Part shown: positions 48,641 through 61,500 of the stretch, in pieces
Numbering within the stretch: the first letter of the stretch is position 1
How the letters are laid out: every line of letters begins with the position of its first letter
Origin: Bryum argenteum
Lineage: Eukaryota; Streptophyta; Bryopsida; Bryales; Bryaceae
DNA length: 64,000 nt
Assembly: GCA_037043015.1 (NCBI GenBank)
Contig: CM073329.1
Span: forward strand, 6,464,648-6,528,647
Reading direction: 5' to 3'
Program-made: the position numbers and the translations under genes
The notes under the pieces: generated by a model
Told to the model about the DNA's origin: nothing
What the model saw: only the letters and a program-made list of their open reading frames with translations
Database searches by the model: none

Positions 48641-51600
48641 TCACAAAAACACCAGGCCATGGACTAGTTGATGAAGATGAATACGGACGCTAGGTCCAAT
48701 CATGGAAGTCGTACGTGTGTACGATGACTTGATGATATGAAAGGTTTCAAAAAAATCATAATATGAGGAAAAATACTCCTTAAGTAAGCTATTGAGTGCA
48801 CTCAGCTTTTTTACTTGGGTATGCAAACCTTCATATCTCATACTAAATTTCTAGATATAAGAAGAGTGTAAGACTTTTTTTATCCTAGTTTGAAAATTAA
48901 TATTTGGATAATGAGCTTTAAGTATTGTGATTACATAGGCAGTTGCTTAAAGTGCTCACTACTAAAATTTTGTAACAAGGGTCACGGGTCATTAACTTTG
49001 TCAAATACTCAAATGTCAACTTTTTGCACTTAAGAAGACATTTACATCTATTTAGGCATAAACAAATGAATGGGATATAATATGATAGTTATAAGTGTCA
49101 CTCTTTTTTTTTTAATCAACAATAAAAGTAAACTACTTCTCTAAGGTTACAAACATGCATTCAACCCCAAAATTCCTTGTGTTTTAAGAGCTCAAAACCT
49201 CCCTATGCAATACCGCATGTGAACCCAATCTTTCACTTTCTCTAAAATTTTAACCATAAGACTTTGTAATCAAACGTGTCTATAGTCACTATTCCAAATT
49301 TTGATTGTTAGGGGCGAGTAGGTTGCAAGACTGTAACATCCAAATTGTATGCAAATAATTGTTATTAGTGAAATTACGAAAAACTTCCAAGCACACTCTT
49401 GTAAATTTTGAGATTGACCTAATACAAGTTGTACAAGTTCCGACTTCATTGTAAAGCAAGAAAATATGAGTAGGAATTTAGTCATGAACATTTTATTTTT
49501 TGAAGAAATGACTGTCAAATAATCTCAAAAATAAAAAATTTTCTTCTACCAGCTGTAGACGAGTCTCATTTGGAATGGAGACCAAGATGGATGGAGACCA
49601 AGATAGGAAGGGAGGTTGGTACAACTAGGAGATGGTATTTTCTAGGGATGTGAGGCAATGTATTTTCAAGTGTTTATTTAGCCGTGGCATTAGTGTGGAA
49701 GATAAAAATGTATCAAAAATAGATGAAATTCTTAAAAAACCAAATTTGTCCTTACTAGAAATGTTCAAGCAGTTGTGTGCAAAATGCTCTACGATAAACA
49801 CTGAATGATCTAACATCTCATAAATAATTATGACCCTTTTCTTCTTTTGAGCTAATTCCAAACAAGCATAAAGCATAATAATTTTTTTGGAGGGTTCAAA
49901 TTGCGGCCTATTTTTAGCACTTTGTATAGAGTGAAAATTACTATCATCAAAATAAACCTTGATAAAGTAGAACTCTTTGGAGAGGAATCTTTGTGAGACT
50001 TACATTGAATAGGAGTCGATAAATTCTTTGAATGACCCAAATATCATTATATTTTCATGATTATTTTGTAAGATTTTGGGTGAAGCAAGCATTTCTTTTA
50101 TCTTTTTGACCACATGTCTACAATTTTTATAAAAGTTTGAAGTTAAATTTATGGCTTCTTTCGAGCTTAAGGCTAAGAGATGTATTAATTTGCCACTTAA
50201 TATCCCTTATTTGACTTCTCAAGCAAACGCTTTTGTAGAAAGAGGTTGAAACAACAGTTATATAGTAAAATATAAAGAACGTTCAACATATTTGTTTTAG
50301 TAAAAATTTGAATGGGGAGAAGATGCTTTTGTATATTTTGTGATTTTTAGAAAAGAAATTTTTGCAAAAATCAAAAATCTTAATTTTTGATAACTACTGA
50401 AAAGAAAAATGGAAAAATCAATTTAGGAATTATTGGACACAGCCCTTCAAAAGTGAATATATGATAGATAGAAACTCCGGTCCCTTTCTAAGGGGCCGAC
50501 GTGAGTGAAGTGTCTGTTTGTAATGCTAATATCCCGATGGCCATCGGACAAGGGGAAATTGAAACAATACTACTTCCCCCTTTTGAGGGTGGACACTATG
50601 AATATATGCTTTAGAATGGGTGAGATGGAAATCAAGAGAGGGTTCATACAAACAAGAGGTTACTGCAAAAAATAATTGAGGTGTTAATTGAAAAAATAAT
50701 TATTTTGGCCTCTATTGGGCCTAAAGTCAAGGACTCATGTTTTAAAATTCTAAAAGTGTAAAATGACTTCTAGATTTTTGCATACATACCTTGTAGTGTA
50801 GGGAATACAATGTAGAAATCTTAGGCAAAAATAAAAACTTCAACTCCTTTATCAGTGTTGTCCAAAATAACAAATACCCATATTGGGTCTCTTGGTTCTT
50901 TAGGAATGCTAACAAAACTCCATTGATCTAAAATATGTCTTGCTATCACATTTTGGGTTTTTTAATATTTAGATTTCCTTGCGTGTTTTTGGACCTTGAA
51001 ACCTCAAAACTCCAATTTTGACCTCTATGCACTCCCAGGAGTGTGAACTAAATTTTATAAGTCTTTTTAAATTCCCAACGCTAAGAGCTTATGAATAAGC
51101 ATTTTTTTAGTCATCGATCTAAAAATTGACCGTAAGATATTTACCATTTGCAAGATCATAGCATCCAAAGTTTGTTTTGAAGTTTTTCTAGAAATTTTTA
51201 AAACTTTTGAAGCTTTTTCTTATAAATTTTGAAGCTTGCCCTTGTAGAATTGGTAAAATTTTGAATTAGGGCCTTTGGAACTCAAATGGTGATTTGGTTG
51301 TAACAACTTTCCAAACTAGAAAAATGAAAGTCTCAGAAATAAAAGTTCTTTTTTGCGTGCCTGGGGTGTGAAAACTAATTTTGCGCTAAAAAACTCTAAA
51401 GTTGGAACTCGCCTTTGCAATTTGTTTTAAACACCTTGTAGTATAGGAAACGCATAAGAAAAATCTTAGGAAAAACTATTGATTTTAGCACCTTCATCTA
51501 GCGTCCCCGAAACTGACTAGAAAAATCCTATTCGGCTTAAATGAAAGAATAGTTTGGGGTTAGTGCAGCTGAACAGCAGTAAACTTTAATTCAGGAGAAG

Positions 51601-52023
51601 CTCGAACAACACCCCCAGTTTTTGCAGCATCAATATGGGGGAGGCCTTGGCTCATCAAACCATCGAGGTGGATCGAAACCACTTCCACCTGTGCAGAAGT
51701 GAAGCAAGTGGCCAGATTGTTAAGCACTCAACTCACTAATCGCATAAACTGTGCAACATAACACCCTAGTGCATACCTCGACGTTAGTGCCTCTGAGTAC
51801 AAAACTACACTCATCATTCTATTCAGTGTCAACATAAGTAATATAGTATAATAACTATAAATCTAAACTTCTGATGGAGATTTGTATCAGTGTAGAAACA
51901 TATACCACGTACAGTTGGTGAAAATTTTCATCGTAAGCAATAGCACTTTAAGATCAATCAATGCGGTTTTCACTGAATAAAATAAAGAGTGTAGCCATTG
52001 AAATGTTATCAGTGCAAACAAGA
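48641..52023. other. AT-rich intergenic with decayed repeats
   Basis: No gene recognised. Sequences near 49165-49280 and 50960-51200 resemble the left interior of the 55280 piggyBac-type element (for example ATTTCCTTG...CTCAAAACT) and are probably relics. A copy of the 56540 repeat lies at 50465-50562. Confidence 0.5.
50465..50562. repeat. Dispersed ~100-bp repeat, copy 1
   Basis: Closely similar to 56553-56646: both carry CTCCGGTC, TTTCTAAGGGG, AAGTGTC, TAATGCTAATATCC, GATGGCCA and CGGACAAGGGGAAATTG in the same order and orientation, with GATAGATA at the left. Confidence 0.85.
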
Positions 52024-53839
52024 TCAATAAAATAGATCAGACTTGAAGGCAGGGGTTGGTGACGTTTCCTTACCAAACGGGTTGCACCGAGACAGACGCC
52101 AGGCTGTCAAAATGGCACCCTTGATAACACCATATTTCTTGAAGGCTTGCATTCCATACTCACTACATGTTGGGACGAAGCGGCAGCTGCCGGGAATAAT
52201 AGGAGAAATTTCCCCTGTAAAGCATGACAAAGAACATAATGAGGACTAGCAAATACAGTAGATTACAGTTGCTTATGGCGATCGAAATGCCTGAAAGAAG
52301 TAATACATCGCGGTCTGAGATAGTAGAAGCTCACGTTTGTAAAACTGAAGAATTTTGATGGCAATGGCAACTCCAGCACTTGCTGAATCTCCACCAACAT
52401 CGTTTATTGATTCTGAGCATTTCAAAGACGTATGAGATACAAAAATCAAAAAAACTTCGCTCAGATCTTAAAAAATCAATGATAGTTTATGTTGAAAAGA
52501 CCTCAGAGCCAGAATTCGATTAAGCAAGTTACAGACCAGAAAATTTCTGTTGGGTAGTTAAATAAGCTGCGACATTCACACTGTGCTTGGTCAAACTATT
52601 GAAAAGTTTTTCACATTCCTGCTAGCTCAATAGGTAAGCTTCAAAGATTATGAATCTAGGATCTAACCTTCCTTGTCTACAATCTCCTGGCTCTCGTGTG
52701 ATGAACAATTGCATCTGAAAACACTTCTCACCGTCCTAGCACGTCCTCGGCGGGGGCTCGAATCTGAAGGTAGCTGCACAGAACCGGCGAAGTTGATTGA
52801 GCTCACGATGTGGGTCGACAACAATACGAACAAACTATACACTACTATCGGAAACGTCGGTCAGCAATCACAACAAGCATAAAATCAGTTTTGAAGCAAG
52901 AAATAGTCTTCAGTAATTTACCTCCCTACAAGAGCTTGAAGAATCAACTAAGCGTATGCATCGTAAGTCGGACGCACTTTCATCAGCTATCGACTGCGCT
53001 TCAATGTCAGAGCGATAATCTAATCTGCGAGACAAAGGAGTACGTGAACCTCCATGAATTGAGTACAACATATACTGGCCGACAAAGTCTCCAGATTTAA
53101 GCTGTGTTTGTCAGTTATGTCGTGTATTGAGTCTGCTGGGATAGCATCTCAAAATGTTGCACAAAGATCGTCACCTTCGGCAAAACTATTCAAGAAATAG
53201 ATATAAAACCACAATGCTTTTCTTCCCGTAGCAACAACATGACGATATTCACTCAGATTGTTCGTACTAAAGTGAACAAGGCCCGCGCAAAGTCGAATAT
53301 ATTATTTTCTGATGCCTTAGCTCTCGAATCAAGAAATTTAAAATCTAACGAATGAGCTGCACTACGTCTCCATAGCAATCGAAACTCGCACATCTGTAAG
53401 TATTTGAGTTTTCCATACAGTTATTGATAATAATCTTTCGCATTCAAACCCTACACCAAGTAGTTATTAGTACTTTCTCCGTTAAAATTCCAGCAATTCC
53501 CTTTCCTTCGGAATCAGCTTCTATTCCCCGAAAGTTGAACACACGATCATTTCTCAAATCATTAAAATTTCTGATCACCCGGTGCATGAGAACACAAAGC
53601 TGAAGATTGGCTCATACTGTGCTTGATTACAGTACATCCTCTCCCGTAACAACATACCTTGCGCGGACGCAATTCGAACGCAACCTGCGGCTTGAAAGAA
53701 GGTCTCCGCCACCATGGCCGCGGAAATCTCTGAAACTAACTCGGGATGTGCTACTGGAGAATTTATCAGAAGAAATACGAGAAGTTGAAGCCGAGGTCGA
53801 GAAGTTTGTAATTGGCGAGAGGACAACCATAGTAGCCAT
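52024..53839 (-). CDS. yidD: Plastid YidD homologue (membrane-protein insertion efficiency factor)
   Basis: Four minus-strand exons: 53839-53658, 52801-52668, 52412-52335 and 52214-52024; phases match and the sum is 585 nt, 194 residues. Exon 1 ([16 protein letters not shown]...) is Ser/Arg-rich with few acidic residues, like a chloroplast transit peptide. The YidD core spans the last two exons: [13 protein letters not shown], then [19 protein letters not shown] and [10 protein letters not shown], the invariant Cys/Pro pattern of the family. Bacterial YidD assists YidC in inserting inner-membrane proteins; the plant version is expected at thylakoids beside Alb3. Exon 4 alone would look like a 68-residue bacterial-type ORF. 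The exon 2 acceptor is the least certain border; an alternative in-phase acceptor lies about 40 bp upstream. Confidence 0.85.
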
Positions 53840-54106
53840 CGAATCTGCACCGAGATTGCGCTTCTCAAGAATGCAGTGAAAACGTATTCAAAGTCTGTAG
53901 CCTCAATTGCTAGCAACTGATTTCAAATCCTCCTGTGAAGACACTCCCTTCCATGGCCGCTTTCGCAACAGGAAGACTCCGGTGCCGCCATAGCCACTTG
54001 GAGCCTGCCAGGGCCCTGTGACCGTGCCTGAAACACCAATTGACCTCTACAGCCGCCCTTTTGCTGGTATATTTCCCATGTTACCGCGTTTGCATCCAAA
54101 AGTTAA

Positions 54107-54469
54107 CCCTTACACGCCCAAGGAAACCCGAGGGGCTTTTTTACAACAAGATGGGCTCTGTAGCGCTCATTGTACTCAACTTTTCACTTATATTTTGATG
54201 TCAAATTAGTCACCACCTTGTGATGCATTCAGAAAGTGAAATTTTACAATTCAAATCACAATTTGTATGAGTGATTTTGTGCTTTGAAACGATTGTGGTA
54301 GGTAGGTTGGGGTTGTACATAACCTCGTAGGAGGTTGCAAGCCTATCATTGATTGGTTCATTCATGATGCCCAACTTCATAAAGTGCCCTATTCATGATG
54401 CCCAAGTCCAAAAGATGTTGTGATCCAATTTTGGATTGCCCGTTTCAGACCCCATGGGCGTTTGAGGGT
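54107..54469. mobile_element. piggyBac-type non-autonomous element, ~363 bp
   Basis: The left end is TTAA then CCCTTACACGCCCAAGG; the right end is CCATGGGCGTTTGAGGGT then TTAA (54470-54473). The inverted ends are imperfect but of the same kind as at 34316 and 55280. It lies just upstream of the YidD gene. Confidence 0.55.
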
Positions 54470-56487
54470 TTAAGCATATAGGTTTTAAAAAAGAAATACA
54501 CTGAATAGGTAGATCACTGCTAGATGAAGATTAGTGTTAAATACAAAAGTTACCTTGACACACTAAATATGTGGGGTGACAAATAGTTTAGGTTAAGGGG
54601 CACGGCCAAGGTATGGGTATGTCTTTTTGTCAAGACTAATTAGGTGATTTTTGGTTGAAACACATCATTTTTTCCATTTTTATCAATTACAAAGAGTACA
54701 AAATCATTTCAAAATATCGTATATGTAATTGGGATCAAGATGCACATTCCTAAGAAAGAACATTATTCAAGTTTTTCATTTTTGGATCATTGAAGCCTCC
54801 ACAATAAATTGCATATTGGTGGGATTTGCAGGCATCATGGTGCAAAAATAATTAATTGTTTATTTGTCAAACTAACTATTATATATAATGCACAATTACA
54901 TGTAAGTCATATCCAAAAATGGTATCAAAATGTGATCATTTGATGTATCGTATGATTGTTTCTTAGAATTTTGGGTAATTAGGACAAAATTTACTTTTTC
55001 AACTAAAATACCTAATAAAAACTCTTAATATTCTTCAATGCGAATGATTTTTTATTTATTGGTAGGCTATAAGTGCTGTAAATTGAAACCACATTTGGTG
55101 TTCTCATACTTAACTTTATTTAGAAGGTGAACATGTTTGACACACTTGCATGAGCTGAAATAGTACTTCGGACAACTTTTTTGGACACCCTTAGCTTAGT
55201 TGTGCCCTAGGGTTTCAAAAGATTCTCAGTTGCCTTCGCCCCTTGAGGACAGTATGAGAACCTCATTAAACCTCATTAACCCCTAAATTTCCTTGATGTT
55301 TTGGGAGCAAGAAGTCTCAAAACTGCCTGTTTTGAGTCCCGTTCACTCCCGGCCATCTGCATCAAACTTTTTTACAGATTTGAGAAATCCAACTCTAAGA
55401 TCTTGTACCTTACTTGATTTTGATCTGCTGCTGAAAATTTCAACCGTTGGATCTTCTCCATTTGTGAGATCATAACGTTCAAAGTTAATGCAAAAGTTTT
55501 TTTGGCTATTTCCCGGGACACATAGTGCAAATGGTGCAAAGGGCAAGTTGAAGTTCTTTACCTCAAAAATTTATGGCATATTCTTTTTCAAGTAGGATTC
55601 CAAGTTAGCTACCTGCATGAAAAAATTTGGAAACCGATTTGGTGCATTTGAACCTTCATCTAATTTTTTAGGGAAATCAAGGTCTAGAATGGACATGGAT
55701 GCTACTTTTAGGACAAATTGGAATCGCGAAAAGACAACTAGGAATATGCAAGATCCAGACGGCAAAGGTTTGCATCAAAAAATTTGTAAAATTTGGGCAC
55801 AAATTTCATCAAAAAATTCAAAAATCTCAAGAAGTTAAGAATTTCCATGAGTAAAACACAAATCCTTTAGATGTGAGGGAGAGGGGCAACTCCCAAATGC
55901 TGGCTCACTTCCTGCTCCTCCAATTCCCATTTTGCAAGTTATGAGGCACAAACAAAATGGTGGGGTCGCATTCATTGTAGTTACAACTACACCAATCAAA
56001 ATCTAGTGAACATGGCTAAAATTGTAAGTGCGCACTCCCACTAACCTCCACACTAAATGAAGAAAGGATCGCAATAAATGATTTGCTAAATCCAATTGTT
56101 GACGAGTGTCCAATTTAAGTGTAAAAGGAGCTGCAAGCTTGGGAGCCGTTTTGGACCCTAGTTGAGTGCCGTTGGGTAACTTGTCTGATGTTGCGAATTT
56201 GATCCTTCCGTTGGACATGCCATCTGTCGCTGGAGTATCCGCGATTTGGCCGAGCTAGAGCACCCGCCTGGCCAATTGGTCGAGGCTTGAGTTTGCCAAG
56301 CCAGCTGATATTAGGGCCGGAGCTTGGCCAGCTCAGCCCCGCTCGCCCCTTCCCACCTGAACAGAGCCGACAGCAATTGCCGCTGTAAGCCCGGGCTCCC
56401 GCCTCCCAACGTCAGCCTACGGGCTTGTGCTTGATTTTGGGCCTGGCTAGCACTGAAGAAACTGGGAGCAGACTTTTGAGCATCCCG

Positions 56488-56531
<44 letters not shown>
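56488..56531. repeat. Poly(A) tract, 44 bp
   Basis: Uninterrupted A run directly left of the GATAGACGGATAGA repeat and dispersed repeat copy 2. Read on the minus strand it is a poly(T) end of that repeat, as in some SINEs. Confidence 0.95.
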
Positions 56532-56532
<1 letters not shown>

Positions 56533-56539
56533 AACGGAT

Positions 56540-56650
56540 AGACGGATAGACAGATAGATACTCCGGTCTCTTTCTAAGGGGTCGGCGTCAATGAAGTGTC
56601 CGTTCGTAATGCTAATATCCTGATGGCCACCGGACAAGGGGAAATTGGAT
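56540..56650. repeat. Dispersed ~100-bp repeat, copy 2, with GATA-type tail
   Basis: Same order of words as the copy at 50465 (CTCCGGTCTCTTTCTAAGGGG through GGACAAGGGGAAATTG). Between it and the poly(A) tract are units of GACGGATA/GACAGATA. Probably two copies of a short retroposon; no Pol III boxes were confirmed. Confidence 0.8.
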
Positions 56651-56948
56651 TAAGTCCCTTTTACAATAACATGAGCCCCATTGTGTGTCCAAGTAAAGAT
56701 GGAGAAGTGCTCCAATTTCATCATACTTGCATCTTACAATACTGGAAACAAAAAATTGTGAGTTAGGGGGAAAAAATAGAATCGCATAGTCCTTGCAAAA
56801 ATTAGAAAAAAAATATGATTTCATAAAATATTGTAACATATCAAACTAGTAAGGTCCCCGTCCGCCCGACGGGGAAAATCTTTACATGGTACTTTCAAAA
56901 AAGTATCCCGTGTCTACCATTTATCAAACCGTATTATCATTTTTTATA

Positions 56949-57014
56949 TTTTTGTTTGGGCCCCCGAGCAGTGTGTCTGGGGCCCCCGAGTACTGCGTCT
57001 TGGAGCCCCCGAGT
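56949..57014. repeat. Three ~22-bp units containing GCCCCCGAG
   Basis: GGGCCCCCGAG...TGTCT, GGGGCCCCCGAG...CGTCT and GGAGCCCCCGAG follow one another. Non-coding, inside the 55280 element. Confidence 0.8.
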
Positions 57015-57145
57015 TCATAGGTTAGTAGGTTTGTATGTTTGTAGATTGGTATTCTGGTGGGTAGGAAGGATTGCCGTACAATATTTTATTATATATAGAT
57101 GGTGGAGGGATATTTAATGGGTACAAGAAATCCATACCTAGAGTA

Positions 57146-57298
57146 TCAACAGCGACTTGCATGACACTGTGCTATGGCGGTATGCCAACGCTCATAGCAA
57201 CCTCCCTTGGGGTGACACATAAACTTACCGCCACACTTATAGCAATAAGTGTGCGGTCTCTTCACTTTGCACACAAGGCATTGGTGTCGAGACAGATG
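57146..57298 (-). pseudogene. piggyBac transposase C-terminal Cys-rich remnant
   Basis: The minus strand reads HQCLVCKVKRPHTYCYKC, then GKFMCHPKGGC and ERWH, ending at TGA 57146-57148. The C-x2-C, C-x2-C, C, C, (W/Y)H series resembles the zinc-binding tail of piggyBac-family (DDE_Tnp_1_7) transposases. Upstream the frame is soon closed and only about 370 bp remain before the element end, so the catalytic core is gone. The assignment is supported by the TTAA-flanked element around it. Confidence 0.5.
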
Positions 57299-57673
57299 GA
57301 AGACAAATCGTACTTAGTGCTTCTTGTTGGCCAACCCCCATTTTGTATCAAGGGTTTATCCCTAATCCCATTCTAAACACCCTGCCCCTTGATAATCTTG
57401 GGCACTAAGCCACGCTGCCCGCCAAATTTTGACATCACCCGTGGTTGGCCGAAGGCATTACCCGACTTGCCCCACCCAAGATTGATTTCGAAAAAAATGC
57501 CAAATTAGGCGGAAAAATAGGATTCTTTTTTCAAATTTTCTACCACACCTTTTTTATAGAATAACCCACCTACTCTAAAAAATGCGTCCAATAATATTAA
57601 TTTTCGCCCCAAAAACGATCATGACCAAAAGCTCCAAAACTCAAATCGGGTTTTAAGGATATTTAGGGGTTAA

Positions 57674-58560
57674 TGAGGTTCTCATATTGCCTCCAACTTT
57701 TCATTTGGATAATCACAGAAAATGTACAATACTAAATGCGCTTATGTAGATGTATCAATGTTACTAATTGGTACAAATAGTGTTAGAATTGACATTAAAT
57801 AAGTGTCTAACACTATGGAGACAATTGACATGTTAGCATTTTCGTTGGCTATTATTGTCTATGCTATTGTGAAAGGAAAAGAGAGCCATAATTATTACAC
57901 TTGTAGGCCCATTTTCAATTTTCGATAAGTTTTTAAGGACTTCATGTGATTCTTGCACGTTGGGTTTATTTACGGTTTTCATCTCAATTTAAAATTATGT
58001 CATTTTTGTAATTTCCAGTCATTTACTAAAGTATGAATATCTTGAAACTCAATATCTCAAAACCCCCATGCCCAATCTCCACTCTGATTGTTGCTCTCAC
58101 ATCCACAAAAATACCCACCGCTATTACACCTCATGCACTCTGATTCCAACCAACGCTCCGGAGATCATAACGCCACAAACACCGAATTCGTTAATTTTGC
58201 ACCCAAGAAGTGCAATGCACATTTGCAATCGGTTTTGACCAAAATCCTTAATTTTTTCAAATTGGTATACCAAACCACTATCAATGTAGATATCCTATCT
58301 TCATCATGACAACGTACACTTAATAAATGTCATTGCAGCAAGCAAAACTTTTATACAAGAATTTTCAAAACGCTCATGAAATTTTATCAACATTTTGGTA
58401 AGAATCGTTCATAAAAGAACATGCAATTATTGCGATTTGAAACTCAAATACATTCATGACGAAAGAAAATTTTCATTACTTTACTCCAAAAAAAAAATTA
58501 CATGCTTTCTGGTCACAAATCAAATATATATTTGACACCATCCAAATATATTAAAACCTA
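57674..58560. other. Intergenic; nothing recognised
   Basis: AT-rich sequence with short ORFs only; 3' flank of the minus-strand ParB/methyltransferase-like gene. Confidence 0.5.
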
Positions 58561-61500
58561 TCAATGCAAGTCTGGAGGAGTTTCCGCTATTAACTCGGCA
58601 CTTACAGATTGCGGTTGCTCCTCTCTAATGACAGGTGTAACTCCTCGCCCTTCATGTGGCCGCATCTCCCATGCAATTGAGGGGTCCGCATAATCCATTG
58701 CCCCTTCCGCCACCATAGCATCTATCACTCCGGACGGCACTCGTTCCAACCCTGAACTTTCCTCCAAAATAGACGATCCCTCCACAAAAGTATGGTTGCC
58801 TTCTTCACCAATGCGGCGAAACCTCACCCTCTCTGGATTGAAGTAGAAACCCTCATTCCTTGGGATCATTGCGTGCTCGGTGTTTGCCCATTCAAAAGGT
58901 GCCTGCAAAGACGTTGTCTCTACTGGTAGCGGTAAATCTCTTGTAACCGGTTCTTGATATGCTCTATGAATTGGACTATTACCAACAACTTCTCCAATAA
59001 TGCCCTCCCCCTCTACCAACTGACTTCTAGGTACCGCATCAAGTGGTCTCGGAGTTTCTTCTGCCCCTCCATCATTAGTACTCGCCGTCCTCATCCTTGA
59101 TGCGTTCGTTGTTCTTGGTTGGGTATCATCATCTACTAGTGCCGATTGTGCAACCGTCTTCCGTCTTCTCTCCAATGGCTCCAAAGATTCTGACTCTGTG
59201 TCAGAATCATCGGAAACATGATCATCACTATCATCTTCATCGGTTGTAATGAACCTTTCTTCTTCAGATTCTTCTTCAGAATCTCTTTCATCTCCCTCTT
59301 CAATTTCATCTTCAGTATCCTCTGCATGTACTGTTGAAGGTCCTGCTACGTCTAACAAATTTTGTGGTGGTGATTGTCTAATGAAGCCCTTGAATTCTTG
59401 TAGTAGGGTATTGTACAAAAATGATGTTCGGGCTTGAGATTGATCGAAGACAAAAATTTGTTGCCCTTCAAATCCACCTGTCAGTATCTCGGGAATGGAT
59501 GTCGTAATCCCAAATGCCACCAGCGTCCATTTAGGATGCAAATATGATTGGACAAGTCTACGCAATTCCATAGGATCTCTCTCTAGCTTGTCAACGCTTG
59601 AAGGCATCCTTCCAGGTGTACAAGAGTCCACAAAAAGGGTTGGGAGCACATCTTTTTTCTTCGGCAAATTCTTGATAGCTCATGTATCAACTGGGTGCTC
59701 CATCAACACTACAATATTTCCAAGCGCTTGTACTTTGCGTCTAACCCTGCCACCCTCCCTAAAATTCTTCTTGTAATCTTTAACGGTATCCGATTGGAAC
59801 GCCCAGATCCCTCTCACGCACGTCATTCCCTCTATGTCATTTAGAACATCCTGCATCTCGTCGTCATAGGTTTCTCCCGGTGGAAATAAAAAAACAATAG
59901 TCCACCTTAAATTTTTCCTCATCCACTTCCGTACCTTAGCAAGTACGCTTTTGTATTCTCCCCTTGCCCAAGCTTTGTCCCGGCCATCCATACTCCCCCG
60001 TCGACAATCGAATACCCACAAACAAGGCATTTGCATTTTATGGTATTCATCGCTAAAGAATCTGGAACTACCTCTGATTGGAACCGTTGCCACATTGTGT
60101 TCTTCATCTCCTTGCTTGACATCAACTCTCCAATCCCATCGGAAATTCCCTCTTGATTTCCCTCTTATTCCCAAACTTTCATACCCTCTACCACCAGCAT
60201 TCACGTCTTCAAAACGTTGTTTCACATGGGCGTTGATTTTCTCTCCAAATTTAACCAAACTCCCTACAGTTTTGACGGATGGCATCGACCAAGTATTCTT
60301 CATGTCTTTGTCTATTTCTTCTGCAAGCGCTTGAAATTGTCTTGCCTTCTCTCCACCGTACCGCTCAACATCTATGTTGTAGAATTCTTCCATAGATGTT
60401 GGGCGCTCCATTCCTTTCGACAATATCAACCACCGCAATGCATTTTGAACTGCCCGTCGACATTGTAGTCGATCTACTATCCATTCAAGAGTTTGTTTTT
60501 CCATAAAACCCCTACGACCCCTATTAAAATAGTACTTCTGAGAATTCCTCTTTCCATTTACAATAGGTTTAGCTACCATCTCCTTAACCAATTGTAGGTA
60601 CTCCTCATGTGGTACCCTTGTTAAAGGCCTCAACCATGTTTTTTCTATTTTCAGTCTTTTTGGTCTAAGATCCTTCGTACTATCCAACCCCTTCTCTTTA
60701 GCATATTTTTTCCACTTTTTCTCATCTGCTTTACTATACCATAAACAACCATCTTCGTAGTCTTTGCACACCTCCAAAATAACTTTATAGCATTCTTCAT
60801 TCTCGTTCCAGGCATGCCTAGTCCAATCCAACATCCGTTTTGCCACTAGTCTCAAAGGCTCCCGTGAAGTCATTTGCACGCTAAGATGCAACGCACTCGC
60901 TGCCATAGCTATTGCTTTGGCCCGGTTGGCGTCGTGAGCCCTCACCTCCGGATTGGGTTTCCCACAAGACTCTCAGATCTCCCTGAACTTCACCAATTGG
61001 TCATGTAGTGACATGTAGAATTTTCTCTCAAACTGCTTTGCATTGATCCGCACCGAGGCCTCAATGTAAAACTGAGGGTTGTTGTATACAACAAATTTTG
61101 CTGCCCGTTATGAAAAAATACTTGCATATTCTTCCTGAGATAGTTTTTGGGCAGCCAATTGTTGTTTTGCAAACTTGCATGCTTCTATGATGTGTTGCCC
61201 ATCCACCGGTTCCCATATTATTGCATTTCGTAACCACTCCGTTTTTAAAATGCCCATTGTATTGTCCTGTTGTCTTTGATACTTCTCAAATACGGTTTTG
61301 AAATAGTTCACTGTATCCTCCTTTATGAATGGAACCTCTTTTTCTACTATATTGCCATCACCATCCACTCTCTTTTCAAGAAATGCAACTGGCCGAAGTG
61401 TAATGGGGGACACGAGATCCTCATCATCTCCCCGTAGCCGCTCATATATCTCAGCCATACGCTTCTTTGACAATGTCCGGTGGTTAGTTTCTGCACTAAC

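Larger units (their letters stand above)
55280..57669. mobile_element. piggyBac-like element, 2,390 bp
   Basis: The ends CCCCTAAATTTCCTT and AAGGATATTTAGGGG are inverted repeats with one difference and are flanked by TTAA (55276-55279 and 57670-57673). The length is typical of a full piggyBac element. A Cys/His-rich remnant of a transposase C-terminus lies near the right end on the minus strand. The middle holds a GC-rich block (about 56235-56450) and a poly(A)-linked repeat, probably later insertions. Outside the TTAA the flanks TATGAGAACCTCA and TGAGGTTCTCATA form a further inverted repeat. Confidence 0.65.

Noticed and set aside
52024..52230. Possible bacterial contamination suggested by a 68-residue YidD ORF
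   Set aside because: The frame is interrupted by GT/AG introns and preceded by a transit-peptide exon, so it is a plant nuclear gene.
52043..52249. Plus-strand 68-codon ORF opposite YidD
   Set aside because: The minus strand encodes the conserved YidD core; the plus ORF is its shadow.
52620..52770. Box A-like TAGCTCAATAGGTAAGC and box B-like GGCTCGAATC as a tRNA
   Set aside because: The two boxes are about 130 bp apart and the second lies in a YidD coding exon; no cloverleaf.
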